Positions 22,572 through 33,786 of a stretch of DNA of 64,000 bases are shown here, piece by piece. How positions within the stretch are numbered: the first letter of the stretch is position 1; every line of letters begins with the position of its first letter. This DNA is from Pochonia chlamydosporia 170 (Eukaryota > Ascomycota > Sordariomycetes > Hypocreales > Clavicipitaceae), in assembly GCF_001653235.2 (NCBI RefSeq), contig NC_035795.1, positions 2,046,001 to 2,110,000 on the forward strand. Reading direction: 5' to 3'. Under the pieces are notes generated by a model. That model did no database searches. It saw only the letters and a program-made list of their open reading frames with translations, and had not been told where the DNA came from. A program made the position numbers and the translations under genes.

Positions 22572-23963
22572 ATGGGCTTCAGTCTCAAAAAGAAAACCGC
22601 AACAGCTCAGTGGGAATTTGAAAAGGAACAACAACGGGCTGAGTTTGACAAACGTGAACTACAGACTAGTCTGAGTCGTTCGAGGCCCATTCAAGACTCT
22701 ACCTCGCTCGCATATCCACCTCCAGCACCTCATTTATCCCAAAAAGTTCCACAGAACTTCGGCGCTCCCCCAACCCCTGAGTTTCTAAGCGGCATAGCCG
22801 TCTGCGTCCTCAATGCGGGACGATTCGAGAGGCAGGAATCAGGGAGCGACGTATTCGACTGCGTGGCTGTAGCAGCACAATTCGGGGTTGATCTCCTGCA
22901 CAGTTACCCAGGATTCAAAGCGTTGACAAAGACAGGAGCCCAGATTCTGATGAGAGCCAGTTCCCGCAACATACGATGCAGGGACCCTACCCAGGCTCCA
23001 AGTCACGCTGCTGACTATCTGAGGCGCGTTACAGATGCATTTCCGGTCATTGCAGTGCATAACTTGAAGGCCATGAACGCGAGAACCAACAAGGGTCGAT
23101 GGGAAGTTCCGCAAGATAGAATGTTTCCACCTCACCACGCAGCGGTTATCGAACTGAATCTAAACGTAAGTGACCAAAGGTGTCCATGAGCTTCAGCCCG
23201 AGCTAATAGGAATGCTACAGCTCGTAAATAGGTTGGTAGAGGCACGCAACAGTGTTCGTCGTCAGCGTAATGACCAGAATGCGTGGGAGCGGTTGCACAC
23301 CTTGGTGTTCAGGATCGGTGTCACTATAGCCCATGAACTGTGTCATGTCTTTACGAGTTACCTTTTATACAATGAAAGGCAGCATACGCCAAAGGAGGTT
23401 ACATACGCCGCGGAGTACAGCTCCGATACCATAGGAGAATCCGGCCGATTCTGGGAATCAGAGACGTTCGGCGGCTACGTCGACATGCGACAAGGCTCTC
23501 AAATCGAAAGAGTTGCAATCAGACACGGCACACGCACCCTCTCCAACGTCATGATCATTCCCCCCAGTTTCTGCAGAACAATGCTAAAAAGAGGCAAGTA
23601 TTCGATCCCTCCCCGTCCTCAAGACCCATCTACATCATAAAGACAGGTAGAATTGGCCCTAACAGCAGTATAGACTTCACCATGCTCCCCCTCGCCGATC
23701 CCGACTTCCTCAAACAGCAGGATAAGTCCTTCGTCTTACATAGCCATGCATGGAAAGTAGAAAAATATGACGATATTTTTGCAAAATTCGCAGACGATCC
23801 ACGGCCAAAGGAGCTGCCTCGTCATGTACTCGATGAGTTGATGGACGGCAAGGGAATTTACCACAGGCTCCCGTCACACAGGCTGCGAAATTGGATCGTT
23901 GATTGTAATACGGTGATTGGGGGGAAAGCTAATTGGTCTTGTACGGTGAAGATGCAGGCTTAG
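22572..23963 (+). CDS. Fungal HEXXH-motif protein, putative zinc metallopeptidase-like
   Basis: Three exons, 22572-23165, 23221-23593 and 23674-23963, give 418 aa. The N-terminal about 75 residues are charged, then Pro-rich and low complexity (PPPAPHLSQK). The central part carries IAHELCHVFTSYL, with a HEXXH zinc-site motif at about 236-240, preceded by a hydrophobic helix as in metallopeptidases. Downstream glutamates in EYSSDTIGESGRFWESE could supply a third ligand or the structural core. There is no signal peptide or membrane segment, so an intracellular role is likely. The family and substrate are not known to me; it may be catalytically inactive or belong to a fungal-specific expansion. 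The second intron fits best as a GC-AG intron (donor AG|GCAAGT, branch CCTAAC, acceptor TATAG). A GT donor 3 bp downstream also keeps the frame, with poorer acceptor spacing. Confidence 0.75.
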
Positions 23964-24328
23964 ATTGTATTTTGGCAGGGAGTTGGTGTTGTTTTGGCGG
24001 TTTGATATTCTTGATTTTGTTGTGTACACTCGTTTGTTTCTGTTGAATGGCAGACACGTTACTGCTTTTATGTCTCCTTAGCGGCAAATCGGAGTTAGAT
24101 GGTTTAATTTGTAGGCGCTCCTATAAAGAGTTTGTAGAAAAGACACACTATTACAGGTCTCCTTTGAAGAGGTCTTAGCTGATGGAGGTGAGCTCTCCTA
24201 ATGGCCGCCCAGGTCAAAGAGATAATGATGAGATAAACTACATGCACGGAAAGCACGACAGGAGCTCATATCATATCTATTCAATTCATCGCATTCTACA
24301 TCATATACTCATAAGTCCATCTTTGTAC
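23964..24328. other. Convergent intergenic region
   Basis: About 365 bp between two converging 3' ends (HEXXH protein and Kap120-like karyopherin). No gene is seen; it presumably holds both 3' UTRs. Confidence 0.55.
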
Positions 24329-27300
24329 CTATCTCGCAGCGTTTGCCAATTCCCTAAACCTTCCAAGAACATCCTTATCCACATTCACAGCCCACTGCTC
24401 TTCAAATGCAGCCTCGCCGCCAACACGGCCCACCAAATCCTGCAACCTGGCACTCACAAATGCAAATGCCGGCACAGAATGAACTGGATCCTTAGCCATG
24501 GTTTGTTGCTCCGTAATCATCTTGGGGGTATCATATTCCGTGGGCTCCAACTCGCCCCATACAAGGGTATCAGGACCACTCAACTCGCCTTCCTGCACTT
24601 CAATGATGACGTTTGTCCACATGTCGAAGTAGTCTTGTAGTTTGACTAGTGCAAGTTCCTGCATGGGAGAAGGGAGTTCGAGAAGCCTTGTAAGACCGAG
24701 CAGGTACAGCTTTTGGCGTTCCTGGTGGTCCATGCTAGAGAGGTGCGAGAACCATTCTGCAGACAGCCAGGACCACACCTGATCTACCGCACCAAATGTC
24801 TTGAGCATTTGCACAAAGAGATGGGGTTCTGCGAGGGCAATGCGAGCCAATATGGCAAGATAGTCTCCTTCTGTGACGGTGTTCAGCTTCGAAATCTTCC
24901 TGTTAGGACCGGTCGTCTGGTGTGCCTCCCACGCATCATGGAGGTTGGTCATGATCTTGTTCATGAACCCTGTTTCAAGCATGTCTTGGACGATGACTGA
25001 AATGCCATTTGAGCCACCAAGCTCAGTAGCTGCGCGGATGAGGTATTCTATACAGACTGTTGCAAGGCGCACTTGTTCACGGCTCTTCGCATCAAGCGCC
25101 CCCGAGAGGGCTGCCAGAGTCGGACGGCGAAGTTTGTCCTCCAACATTGCCGACGGCGCTATTAAAACGTATGACTCTATCGCAACAAGGGCTTGTGATG
25201 CCGTATCTGACTGGTACTCCAGCAGCGGTAAAGCCATTTCTGCAAGATTGATGACTTCTGGCGCCAGAGGAGCTTTGCTTTGCATAAGAATTGCGTTCCA
25301 CAGCTCGAGTGACTCGTCGATAAGATGCACATGGAGATCAGAGCCTGGACGAGCCGCCTCCGATAGGAGAGGAATCATGAAGTTCTGATATCGCTGTGAT
25401 GTCTCGCCCATGCTCATTACCAGAGCTGCAAAAATGGCAATGACTGCTTGTTTGATCATGTATTCCTCTGTTCCAGAGTTCTGCCAAACAGTGGGAAGTG
25501 CAGACATTAGTTGGTCCCCAAATTGTGACACTTGGTCTTCCATTCGCGTAACCAGGATTCTAACTGACTCTAGAATGGCCAACTTGGTCTCATCAACGTC
25601 AACATTCTGGACAAGCTGGATAAGCTGGGAGAGAACATCGGCAGTGTAGGGCAAGAATGCCTCCACGCTAAAGTCGAGCTCGTCTGCGATCCATCGCAGC
25701 TGTCTTGCTGCGGTGATTCGCACAACCAAGTCGTTTGTCTCGTCATTGGGGTTCAAGAAATGTTGAAAGACTTGATACACTAAGGGTCGACTGGTATCCG
25801 CCAGCTTGACAGGTGCCCATTGGCTTATCAGTATGGCTATCCGCCGCCGCAACACCTTGTGCAGTTCGCCTTGTTGCTGAGCGTCGTTCACAATCGTTGA
25901 TGATAGGACGGCATCAAAATCAAACACATTGACGACGTGGGCGGCTGAAAGTCCCATTGCTGTGTAGACTGCTTCTTTTGTGGCAATATCGGACTGCGGA
26001 GATTGTGCAGACTGGAAGTATGAAAGGAGTGGCGGTATGATGAGTTGCTTGAAGTTTGTGAGCAAATCCAGGAATAGTTTCTCTGCGCAGGGCCGAACTT
26101 CCCATTCAAAGGCATTGCCCTCGCTCTGCTCTTGTTGTTCCCACTCTTCAGGGTCCTCCTCCCAAGCTTCAAGATCCGAGCGTCTGAAGACAAATAAATG
26201 TGTGATGATCGAGTTGACAATCTGGATGACGAGATCGTCTTTGAGAAGTTCTGTTTTGATAATATTTCTAGCCTGTTCCTGCTCCGCCTTGGTCTCAGGC
26301 GTCCGGTATTTGAACGTCTGCACAGGTTGAAACGCGATCCTCACGCAAGCACGGAGTAGTAGCAAGCCCTTAAGTGCTAGCCGCTCTTGCAAAGGACCTT
26401 CAACCTTGGCCTTGGATGAACCAGCATCACCAGACCCTTGACGAATACCACCCGAGGTATCAAACACTTCAGCAAACTTTGACACCAGGTCCCAATATGC
26501 ATGAACTAGAGGAAGAGAGTTGGGTAAAATAGAGAAGCTCGCTGCGTGTTGCTCGGCCATGTCTATATGCAATTTTGTAAACTGAAGAAGGTGCTTGCCA
26601 ACGAGGTCTTGATATGTTGAGGGTATGTTCGATTCCTGGCCCACAAAGCCAAGTAACTGGCCAAACTGGTTTTGCGAAACCGTCCAAAATTGTTCCACCG
26701 ATTTGTCGGTATGGGGTCGCTCATATCCAAGGGTTATTAGTCTTCTCAAGATCTTTAACGCCAAAAGACTGTTGTGCATGGCGATATTGGCGCCGTTTTC
26801 TGATCCTTGGCTGCCAGTCAAGAATGCCAACCAGAGGGCCGTCTTCTCCGTGTATATCTCATTCAAAACATAAACCATCTCAGGTGTGACGGACTGCAAA
26901 GCCGTTTGCGATTTTCTTAACCGCGCAGTTCCCAACTCCTTTACCACTCCAAGCAGAATCTGAAGAGTTCCATGGAGGTGCTGCTGATTTCCGTCCTTAC
27001 CAGAACGCAGCAACGCAATTAGGCTGGAAAGAGCATCGGGCCAGTCTGCTGGGTAGTCGATTCTCACGACTTTAGCCACAACAAGAGAATTATGCAGCGC
27101 TAGGTGTCGTTCGTCTTCGTCTATGGTCCCTTGAAAGAGTCGAGAGCGGATCAAGGTCTTCTCGTCTGGTTTTATTCCGTTCTTCACTTGGGCATAAAGC
27201 CTCCAGTACTTATCGATGCCATTTTTGAGCTGAATGACGGCAAGAAATCGGACATCGGTCGGAATAGATTTGTCGAGGAAGACACCCTAGCACCAAAGTC

Positions 27301-27507
27301 AGCCCGTGTGGTAATCGACACGGGGGTGGGGAGCAAACTTACTTGCAAGGACGAGTAGTAGCCTGGTGTGTGCTCCCAAGAGGCAAGCTGCTGTCCACCT
27401 GCTTGTCTTTGCGCAAAGTCGTTTGATGTGGCGGACTGTAACGCGCGACAGAGTGTTTCGAATGATAGAGGATTCGCCTCGCCAGGAACCTCGATTGCAA
27501 AGCTCAT
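24329..27507 (-). CDS. KAP120: Karyopherin beta, importin-11/Kap120 family
   Basis: Nuclear transport receptor that carries cargo through nuclear pores under RanGTP control. Two exons, 27507-27343 and 27286-24329, join in phase 0 to 1040 aa, close to the size of yeast Kap120. The start is the ATG of MSFAIEVPGEANPL, since the longer frame begins at TTG. The N-terminal importin-beta domain is recognisable: QRQAGGQQLASWEHTPGYY followed by LAVIQLKNGIDKYWR, the helix pair that contacts Ran. The rest is a series of amphipathic HEAT-type helices with no other domain and an acidic loop near the middle. The 5' end is divergent from mitochondrial threonyl-tRNA synthetase, with 844 bp between them. The gene symbol is by family resemblance; the cargo in this organism is unknown. 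Confidence 0.9.
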
Positions 27508-28351
27508 GGTGAATTTGCTTCGACGACCCAACCAGCCGTCTATGACTCCGTATTCCAGGCTGTTGTAAAGCCTCTTCTATCTGACGGCAAGGCTCTCTTC
27601 CGTCCTTGTCCCGACTCACAGCGGGGGGTTGCGAGGGTGAGAGGTCCAAATGTTGAAGGTTGCAGTTCACCGACGAGTGCTTGGTTTTCTGACCATCCAT
27701 TTTTGGCGGGGTTCTTCAGAGGGGTCGAGGCTGCATGCTTTAGCGTGGCTCCTTTGGAGGGGACTTGCGCTTACACGCCTGCGACTCGGTCACGGCTGAT
27801 CTGCAAGTTCAGCTCAGCTTCTGTACCGAGCAATACAAGGTGCAAGTGCGGATCAGCAGTTAAATGAAGGCAATATTCTAGAAGTGCGAATGCCTCAACG
27901 CTCAAAGCAGACTTTTCTTCGTCTTGGTGTCTACAAATCAGTTTGACAATCTTCTCTCGCCATGCTGAACGTTAGCCAGACAGGCCTCGCTGTCAATGCA
28001 TAACTGACAGAACCGTAACAAGTCAATCCGGTGCGACAATCCCAAACTAGCACCGGATACGTCAGATATTCTATCAATGTTTTGAAGTAAAAAGTAAAGC
28101 ACCGCCCTCATATCAGTCCATCCTCAGTTCACGTCAAAAATGACCCCATCTCTCCATGTCAAAACTGTATCAGTGCAAGCCAAACATCTAGTCTCAGGTG
28201 GACCCTGAAACTGGTGGAGCCATCAAATTCCATTTCCAGTAATGAGCTGAGAAGCCCATCTCAAAATCCCTTCCACCTCGCAACCTCAACTTCAACAAGC
28301 TCCAGCTGCTCCAACCGCAGTCCTCAACTGCCATTGACAGCCTCCGCCGCC
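27508..28351. promoter_or_regulatory. Divergent promoter region of karyopherin and mitochondrial ThrRS genes
   Basis: About 840 bp between two divergent housekeeping genes. The ThrRS frame stays open upstream to 28214 from a GTG codon, so part of this is probably its 5' leader. No other gene is seen. Confidence 0.5.
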
Positions 28352-29818
28352 ATGATACGCCCTCGAGCTACCCGCCAAGCAGCCTTGGCCATATCCCGCA
28401 CACGATGGACATGTCCAGCCTGCCTCTCCCGCCGAAATTACGCCCAGAAGCCAGAGAAGCGCGAACCCCCCGACCACAGAAAACTAGGACTCCAACAAGA
28501 ACTATTCATAACCTCCCCATACAGTCCCGGATCGCCAATCTTCCTCCCCAACGGAGCCAGAATATTCAACCGCCTAGTCAACTTCCTGCGAAAGCAATAC
28601 GTGCGCTATGGCTTCCAGGAAGTCATCACGCCGACGATCTACAAAAAAGCACTCTGGGCCAAGTCCGGCCACCTGGAAAACTACGCAGACGACATGTTCT
28701 CCGTGACAGGCAACACGCCCGCAAAAGAAACCGACGGCTGCTGTGGAAGCAGTCACGCCACCGAAACGGACCTCGAGGCCGATGACGAATATAGCCTCAA
28801 GCCGATGAACTGTCCCGGACACTGCCTCATATTTGCGTCAAAAGTCCACAGCTACCGCGAACTGCCAGTCCGATACGCCGACTTCAGTCCCCTCCACAGG
28901 AACGAAATATCCGGCGCTCTCTCCGGACTAACCCGCGTACGCAGATTCCACCAAGACGACGGGCACATCTTCTGCCGCCCCTCGCAAGTCGAAGAGGAAA
29001 TCAAGAAAACGCTCGACTTCGTCAAGGCGGTGTACAATGTTCTCCGTCTAGGTGTCAGTTACAGACTCGCGCTGTCCACACGGCCCAAGGACCATTTCAT
29101 CGGGACGGAGGAGGAGTGGAACAGGGCCGAAGACCGGCTAAAGCGGGCGTTGGACTCGTCAGGCATGGAATGGAGTATCAACGAGGGCGACGGTGCGTTT
29201 TACGGTCCCAAAATCGATATTGTTATAAAGGACTCAGATGGGAAGGAGCACCAAACCGCCACGATTCAGTTGGATTTTCAACTTCCCAAGCGGTTTGAGC
29301 TCGAATATCAAGCACCCGCACCCGAATTTGAAGCAAGGGGGGAGACGACAGATGATCCCGCTTTGCTGGCGGAATATGGTCCCGTACGACCGGTCATGAT
29401 TCATCGAGCTGTGCTGGGTTCAGTCGAACGTCTCATGGCACTGCTTATTGAGTCATATGACGGCAAGTGGCCCTTCTGGCTCAACCCACGACAAGCCATT
29501 ATACTCTCGGTCAATACTTCACAACCGGTTCTGGACTGGGCAGACGAGGTTAAAGATGTGCTTCTTGGTTTGAAGAAGGTGGCTGGCCAACCTGGGCCAG
29601 CGGGACCCGTGAATCCTACTGGCCTAGCCGTTGATATTGACTACACCGCTCGATCACTCGGCTCAAAGATTCGAGAAGCCAGAACCCACGGATACAGTCA
29701 AATATTGGTTGTTGGCGAAGAAGACGTCAAGAACCGCCAAGTCAGCCTAGGCAAGGAAAGAATGAGTCCCATAGAGATGCGTGACAAGATGCTCAACATG
29801 GCAGATGCGTTTGAATAG
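28352..29818 (+). CDS. MST1: Threonyl-tRNA synthetase, mitochondrial
   Basis: Class II aminoacyl-tRNA synthetase that charges mitochondrial tRNA-Thr. It is a single exon of 488 aa. The frame is open from a GTG at 28214, but the first ATG gives MIRPRATRQAALAISRTRW, an Arg/Ala-rich mitochondrial presequence. Catalytic core marks in order are: motif 1 region (GFQEVITPTIYKKALW), the zinc-ligand segment MNCPGHC, motif 2 (FSPLHRNEISGALSGLTRVR, then RFHQDDGHIFC), and motif 3 in MIHRAVLGSVERLMALLIE. The C-terminal anticodon-binding domain contains YTARSLGSKIREARTHGYSQ. The TGS and editing domains are absent, as in yeast Mst1. A hydrophilic insert (about residues 120-145) precedes the MNCPGHC segment. 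The absence of introns contrasts with most neighbours. Confidence 0.95.
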   Translation: MIRPRATRQAALAISRTRWTCPACLSRRNYAQKPEKREPPDHRKLGLQQELFITSPYSPGSPIFLPNGARIFNRLVNFLRKQYVRYGFQEVITPTIYKKALWAKSGHLENYADDMFSVTGNTPAKETDGCCGSSHATETDLEADDEYSLKPMNCPGHCLIFASKVHSYRELPVRYADFSPLHRNEISGALSGLTRVRRFHQDDGHIFCRPSQVEEEIKKTLDFVKAVYNVLRLGVSYRLALSTRPKDHFIGTEEEWNRAEDRLKRALDSSGMEWSINEGDGAFYGPKIDIVIKDSDGKEHQTATIQLDFQLPKRFELEYQAPAPEFEARGETTDDPALLAEYGPVRPVMIHRAVLGSVERLMALLIESYDGKWPFWLNPRQAIILSVNTSQPVLDWADEVKDVLLGLKKVAGQPGPAGPVNPTGLAVDIDYTARSLGSKIREARTHGYSQILVVGEEDVKNRQVSLGKERMSPIEMRDKMLNMADAFE

Positions 29819-30440
29819 AACAGACGTAAAAGAACTATTTATACATGTAAATTATAATACTGGGAATCCTCCAAATTAATACCCAACTTGATACCAAACT
29901 CCCCTTTTCTCCCAATAAAACAAAAGAAACCTTCAAGCATCGTCACAGAACTTGCGTCTGTCGCGTTCATCCCCTCATTCATCGTGACACTCACATGATT
30001 CTACTCGTTAAAACTATACATTGGATATCCGTCATAAAAAAAAGTCTTCGTCTTGCTGCCCACCACGGCAACCAAGCCCGCAAAGCAGCAGCGGCAACTT
30101 CCAAGCGAGACGAAAATGGTAAGGGTAGTTCGTGGTGGTATGATGATGCGGTTGTGCTGACCCGCAACAACGACCTCGGCTCAAGCTTCAGTCAGAGCTG
30201 GGGTGTTGTCACTTTTTCCGTCCAAAACACAGGCATGCAAATCACACCCATATAGCTGACGCGGATGCTCAACACCAACCTCCCAAGCCCCCAGGCGGTG
30301 TGTGCCGTAAAATATGGTTTTCCCCCTCCTCTCCCCAGGCGCCAGCAAAAGGAAGGGAGGTACTTGTTATGGCCGCTCCCTCAGCAAGATTCGTAAAAAG
30401 TAGTCGGGGAGTTTCCAGCGGTTATGCGCAGAGACTAGAT
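29819..30440. other. Convergent intergenic region
   Basis: About 620 bp between ThrRS and the bHLH gene. A short frame at 29995-30255 shows no motif. It probably holds 3' UTR sequence. Confidence 0.5.
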
Positions 30441-31150
30441 TCACCCCTTTGACCGGCCATGATTCTGTTCGTTCAACACCCTGGTTAACGACTTGTTAGA
30501 TGGCAAACGGAGGGTAAGAAGTGCCGGGCGCATTTGCTTTGTTTTCAACGCCCGGCCCCAGGATGAGTGGCGGATTATGTATGGGTTGTGGCATATATGC
30601 GATGTGCTTGGTGCGATTGGGCGAGGGAAGAAAAACTTACTTTTTGAGGTCCTCGTCAACTTGACCGCCTGATTGCTCAATGCGCTCAATAAGTGCGCGA
30701 CGTTCTTGCATCTGTTGGCGCATGTATTCGACTGTCCGCTTGAGCACAAGTCCCTCGGATCGACCTTGTCCTTCCAGGCCAGGGACCAGCTCGGTTAGAC
30801 GGTCGAAGCCTTCGCGAATGGCCTGTCTGCGCTTTTGTTCTGTTTGCGCAAAATAGGATAAATATTAGCTTGTAAATGGGCAAGTGAAAGTCGGAGATTG
30901 ATAAAGCAGAAGAAAACGTGGTGTTGGAACATAAAGCATTGATTCGCCTTGCCCGCAGCCAGGACGAAGCGTCTGGTGTAATCGGATGCTTGGTGTTGGG
31001 CGGAGAGAACTCCACGCCAGGGTCTGTTGGCATCATACCTGAAGCAATGTGATTCTGCTTCTTCTCCTCCTCGGTCAGACGAGGCTTCTCGTCAGCACCG
31101 CCAGCGCCATTCTCTCGAGAAGACGTCGAAGTATTATTTGGCGACGACAT
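30441..31150 (-). CDS. Small bHLH transcription factor, Ino4-like
   Basis: DNA-binding helix-loop-helix protein, nuclear, expected to dimerise and bind E-box sites. Yeast Ino4 regulates phospholipid genes; the target here is not known. Exons are 31150-31039, 30839-30641 and 30480-30441 (116 aa). The first junction creates the basic region HIASEQKRRQAIREGFDRL, with the His-x3-Glu-x-Lys-Arg-Arg pattern needed for CANNTG recognition. The loop GLEGQGRSEG and helix 2 VLKRTVEYMRQQMQERRALI follow. An in-frame TAA lies inside the sequence AAGTAAG, which is also a good GTAAG splice donor. If this donor is used (branch TCTAAC, acceptor CCAG) the protein ends VLNEQNHGRSKG; if not, it ends 12 residues sooner. 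Most of the protein is unaffected. Confidence 0.85.
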
Positions 31151-32903
31151 GGTACGATTTGCTGGATGTCTGGTCTGGTGGTGGTGTGGTCTGGTGTGAG
31201 TAGGACGGTAAGTCACTACTTAAGTATCTGCCACGCGCCGGCGCTTGTCGTTGGTTATCGAATGAATCTAGAATAAAAGGAGCGACACAATAGACGGTAG
31301 CGTGGGACAAGCGCAAGCTATTTGTTTCTTTTTCAGAATGCCTTGCCTGGCCTGGCATGTGCGGGAGGATCAAAGCAGAGTTGAGAGCAGTCAAGTTGCA
31401 ACAAGACAGCAAAACGATTCATGTGAGACTGGTCCGGGGCTCTGGGTACGGGTTAGTGTGGGACATGAGGCAGGCGCCGATGTTGGCCACGGACGGCCGA
31501 CGACTCCATACAAATATCACATGCACCACATGCGTCACACTGGTGCTCCGCTAACATACGCCAGGGCCTTACTTGTGAAGGTCTAGCGCATTGCGGGACT
31601 GACATGTCGATGCTGTCTCCAGTCCAGTAATTCGACATGGAGACTTGGAGCATTAGGTTCAAGGCGTTCTGGCGCTTGAATGTTTCTAGAGGTCCCTCCA
31701 TGTCCAGCCCGGCGCCCCGACTCGACTCCAAACTCCAAACTGGACTGGAAGGGCTGTTCCCCTCTGATGGTGCGGGCAACCCCTGTCCATGCAGTAAATT
31801 CAAGGGCCACCACCAGACACCACACACACCACACACGCACTCTGTTCGTGGGTAATGACGTGAATTCAATTGCTGGACAGTCACACCCATCTGTTCCCTG
31901 CCTTACCGAGCAGAGAGCAGACCATCAAAATGTTGCCCAGGGCAAGGTATCTTCACAAGCCGATGCCTTTCTCCTCGGGGCCAGTCGGGATAGTGACATG
32001 ACATGACCTGCCATACCATGCCCTGCCCTGCTTTCCTTGCCTTGCCTCGCCTTACCATGTTGTGCATGCATCTGGTTCCTGTTCCTTGCAGCTCGCCCGT
32101 CAAATCAAGAACATCTACACGTATCAAACCCATTCCATGTCGTGCAGCCTACATATAATAACAACGTATTGGATATACGTACCAGACTGCCCTCGGAACT
32201 ATATCCCTGCTGATCCGAAAAGACCCAAACTACCGCCAGATCCCCTACATGTACTCCGTATCCACGATGCAAATTCACTGAATGGACATGTCACTCCGCA
32301 ATGTGGCAATGCACCAGACCGGCGGTCGGCTCCGTCTTTGGCAACAAAACCAAAAGAATCTAGAAGGATGAAATGGAACATTGAACGTGGAACCTTGAAA
32401 TTAACCGATTTGGCGGCCCTGCGCACGGATCATGTTGGGCATTATGGGTTGACGCAGGGGGCAGCACTCTTCACTCTCTTGGGTCTGGTGACTGGTTCTG
32501 GCCGTGCTAGCAGTCAATCTTGCGAGACTCGAAAAAAAGAAGGGCGTCGATTCTTCCCCAATCGACGATGCGTTACAGATCATGTACGGCGTAAATTACT
32601 GTCTTCGGGAAGCCTCGGTGCCATGTTTCCCTCATGTTTCGATTCTGTTCTGTTCTATTTTTAAAAAATCGTTTCCTCCCTCACCTCCCTCGCAAGTTTG
32701 CCTTGTAGGGCCGACTTGCACGAGACGTCATGTTGCTATCCACACTGCTCTTCCTTGTGTCTATCAGTTGTCCGAGGTCATGGCCCACGACCGACCGGCA
32801 AATTTTGCTTCCTGGTTTCGGATATTTCGGGACTGTCCGGCACGAATGACGAAATGAAACCCTGACGACTAATTACCGTCACACCTTATCAACTCGTATC
32901 ACA
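31151..32903. other. Long intergenic region upstream of bHLH gene
   Basis: About 1.75 kb between the bHLH start and the 3' end of the Maf gene. Overlapping short frames on both strands have no motifs; the longest (32062-32664, plus) looks non-coding. A low-complexity stretch of CCTGCC/CTTGCC-like units runs at about 32005-32058. A copy of the TACGGAGTAC motif lies at 32251-32260 on the minus strand. Most of this is likely the extended bHLH promoter. Confidence 0.5.
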
Positions 32904-33786
32904 TCACTCCTCTTCATCGGTGTGCTCATCGTCAAACTCATCGGCATCCTGTTGGAAGACCACCTTTTCCGCCATAGATAGACATCTCCTGACCGGTAGT
33001 CCAACCACATTATCGACACTGCCGTCAATCTTCTCGGCCAGGATCATGCCGCCAATCCCTTGAATGGCATAGCCTCCTGCCTTATCTACACCCTCCCGAG
33101 TCTTGACGTACGCCTCAATGACATCGTCCGGCAGCCCGTTTGCTTCGCTAAAGAAATACACCTTTGTCTCTTCCGTGTGCGTGTTGATGCAGTATCCTGG
33201 ATGTCTTGCATCTTCCCGAGGTGCCAGCACTGTCACAGCCGTCAAGACACGGTGCATCTCCGTATCACGCATGTGCTTCAACATTCGGATGTGGTCTGCC
33301 TCGCTCCGGGGCTTCTCCAAGATGCGGCCGTCGCGTGTGACGATGACGGTGTCGGCGGCAATTACAAGATCAGGATCCGGAATCGACTTCAGACGCGTCT
33401 TCAAACATGTGGTGTAGACATCGAGACATTTTCTGCGCGCTGTTTCCGCGACATATTCGTAGGGACCGTAGACGGCCTTGTCCAGGTCCTCTGGCTTTGT
33501 GGACGGCGTGATTTCCAAGTTTTGTAGGCCAATCTGTTTCCCACGTGAGCATATGGTCGTCCAAGGTAGTACGACAAGAGAGGAATACCTGCTGGAGTAG
33601 GGCTTTGCGCCGAGGTGAAGCAGATGCAAGCACCACTCTCTTCGTGTTCAGATGCTTGATAATGGGGAGATCCAGAGGCTGCACCGGTCTCCGGATAGGT
33701 CCGCTTGGTCGAGGAGCGACATTGTGCTCAGCTGCAGCCTCTGTATAGTCGGGCGGTGGCTCACTGGGAACTTTGGATTTTTCCAT
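32904..33786 (-). CDS. Maf-type nucleoside triphosphate pyrophosphatase
   Basis: House-cleaning enzyme that hydrolyses non-canonical or excess NTPs (dTTP/UTP type in the Maf family) to monophosphate and pyrophosphate. Two exons, 33786-33589 and 33533-32904, join in phase 0 across a 55-bp intron to 275 aa. The signature SASPRR near residue 56 is the phosphate-binding loop, preceded by KRVVLA. AADTVIV near residue 125 carries the metal-binding aspartate, and EKPRSEADHIRMLKHM follows. KAGGYAIQGIGG is the conserved C-terminal block. The N-terminal 45 residues are Pro-rich and not part of the fold. The C terminus ends in an acidic tail. Probably cytosolic. Confidence 0.93.

Noticed and set aside
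32062..32664. Plus-strand 200-codon frame
   Set aside because: Lies in a low-complexity intergenic region with no motif and a composition unlike neighbouring proteins.
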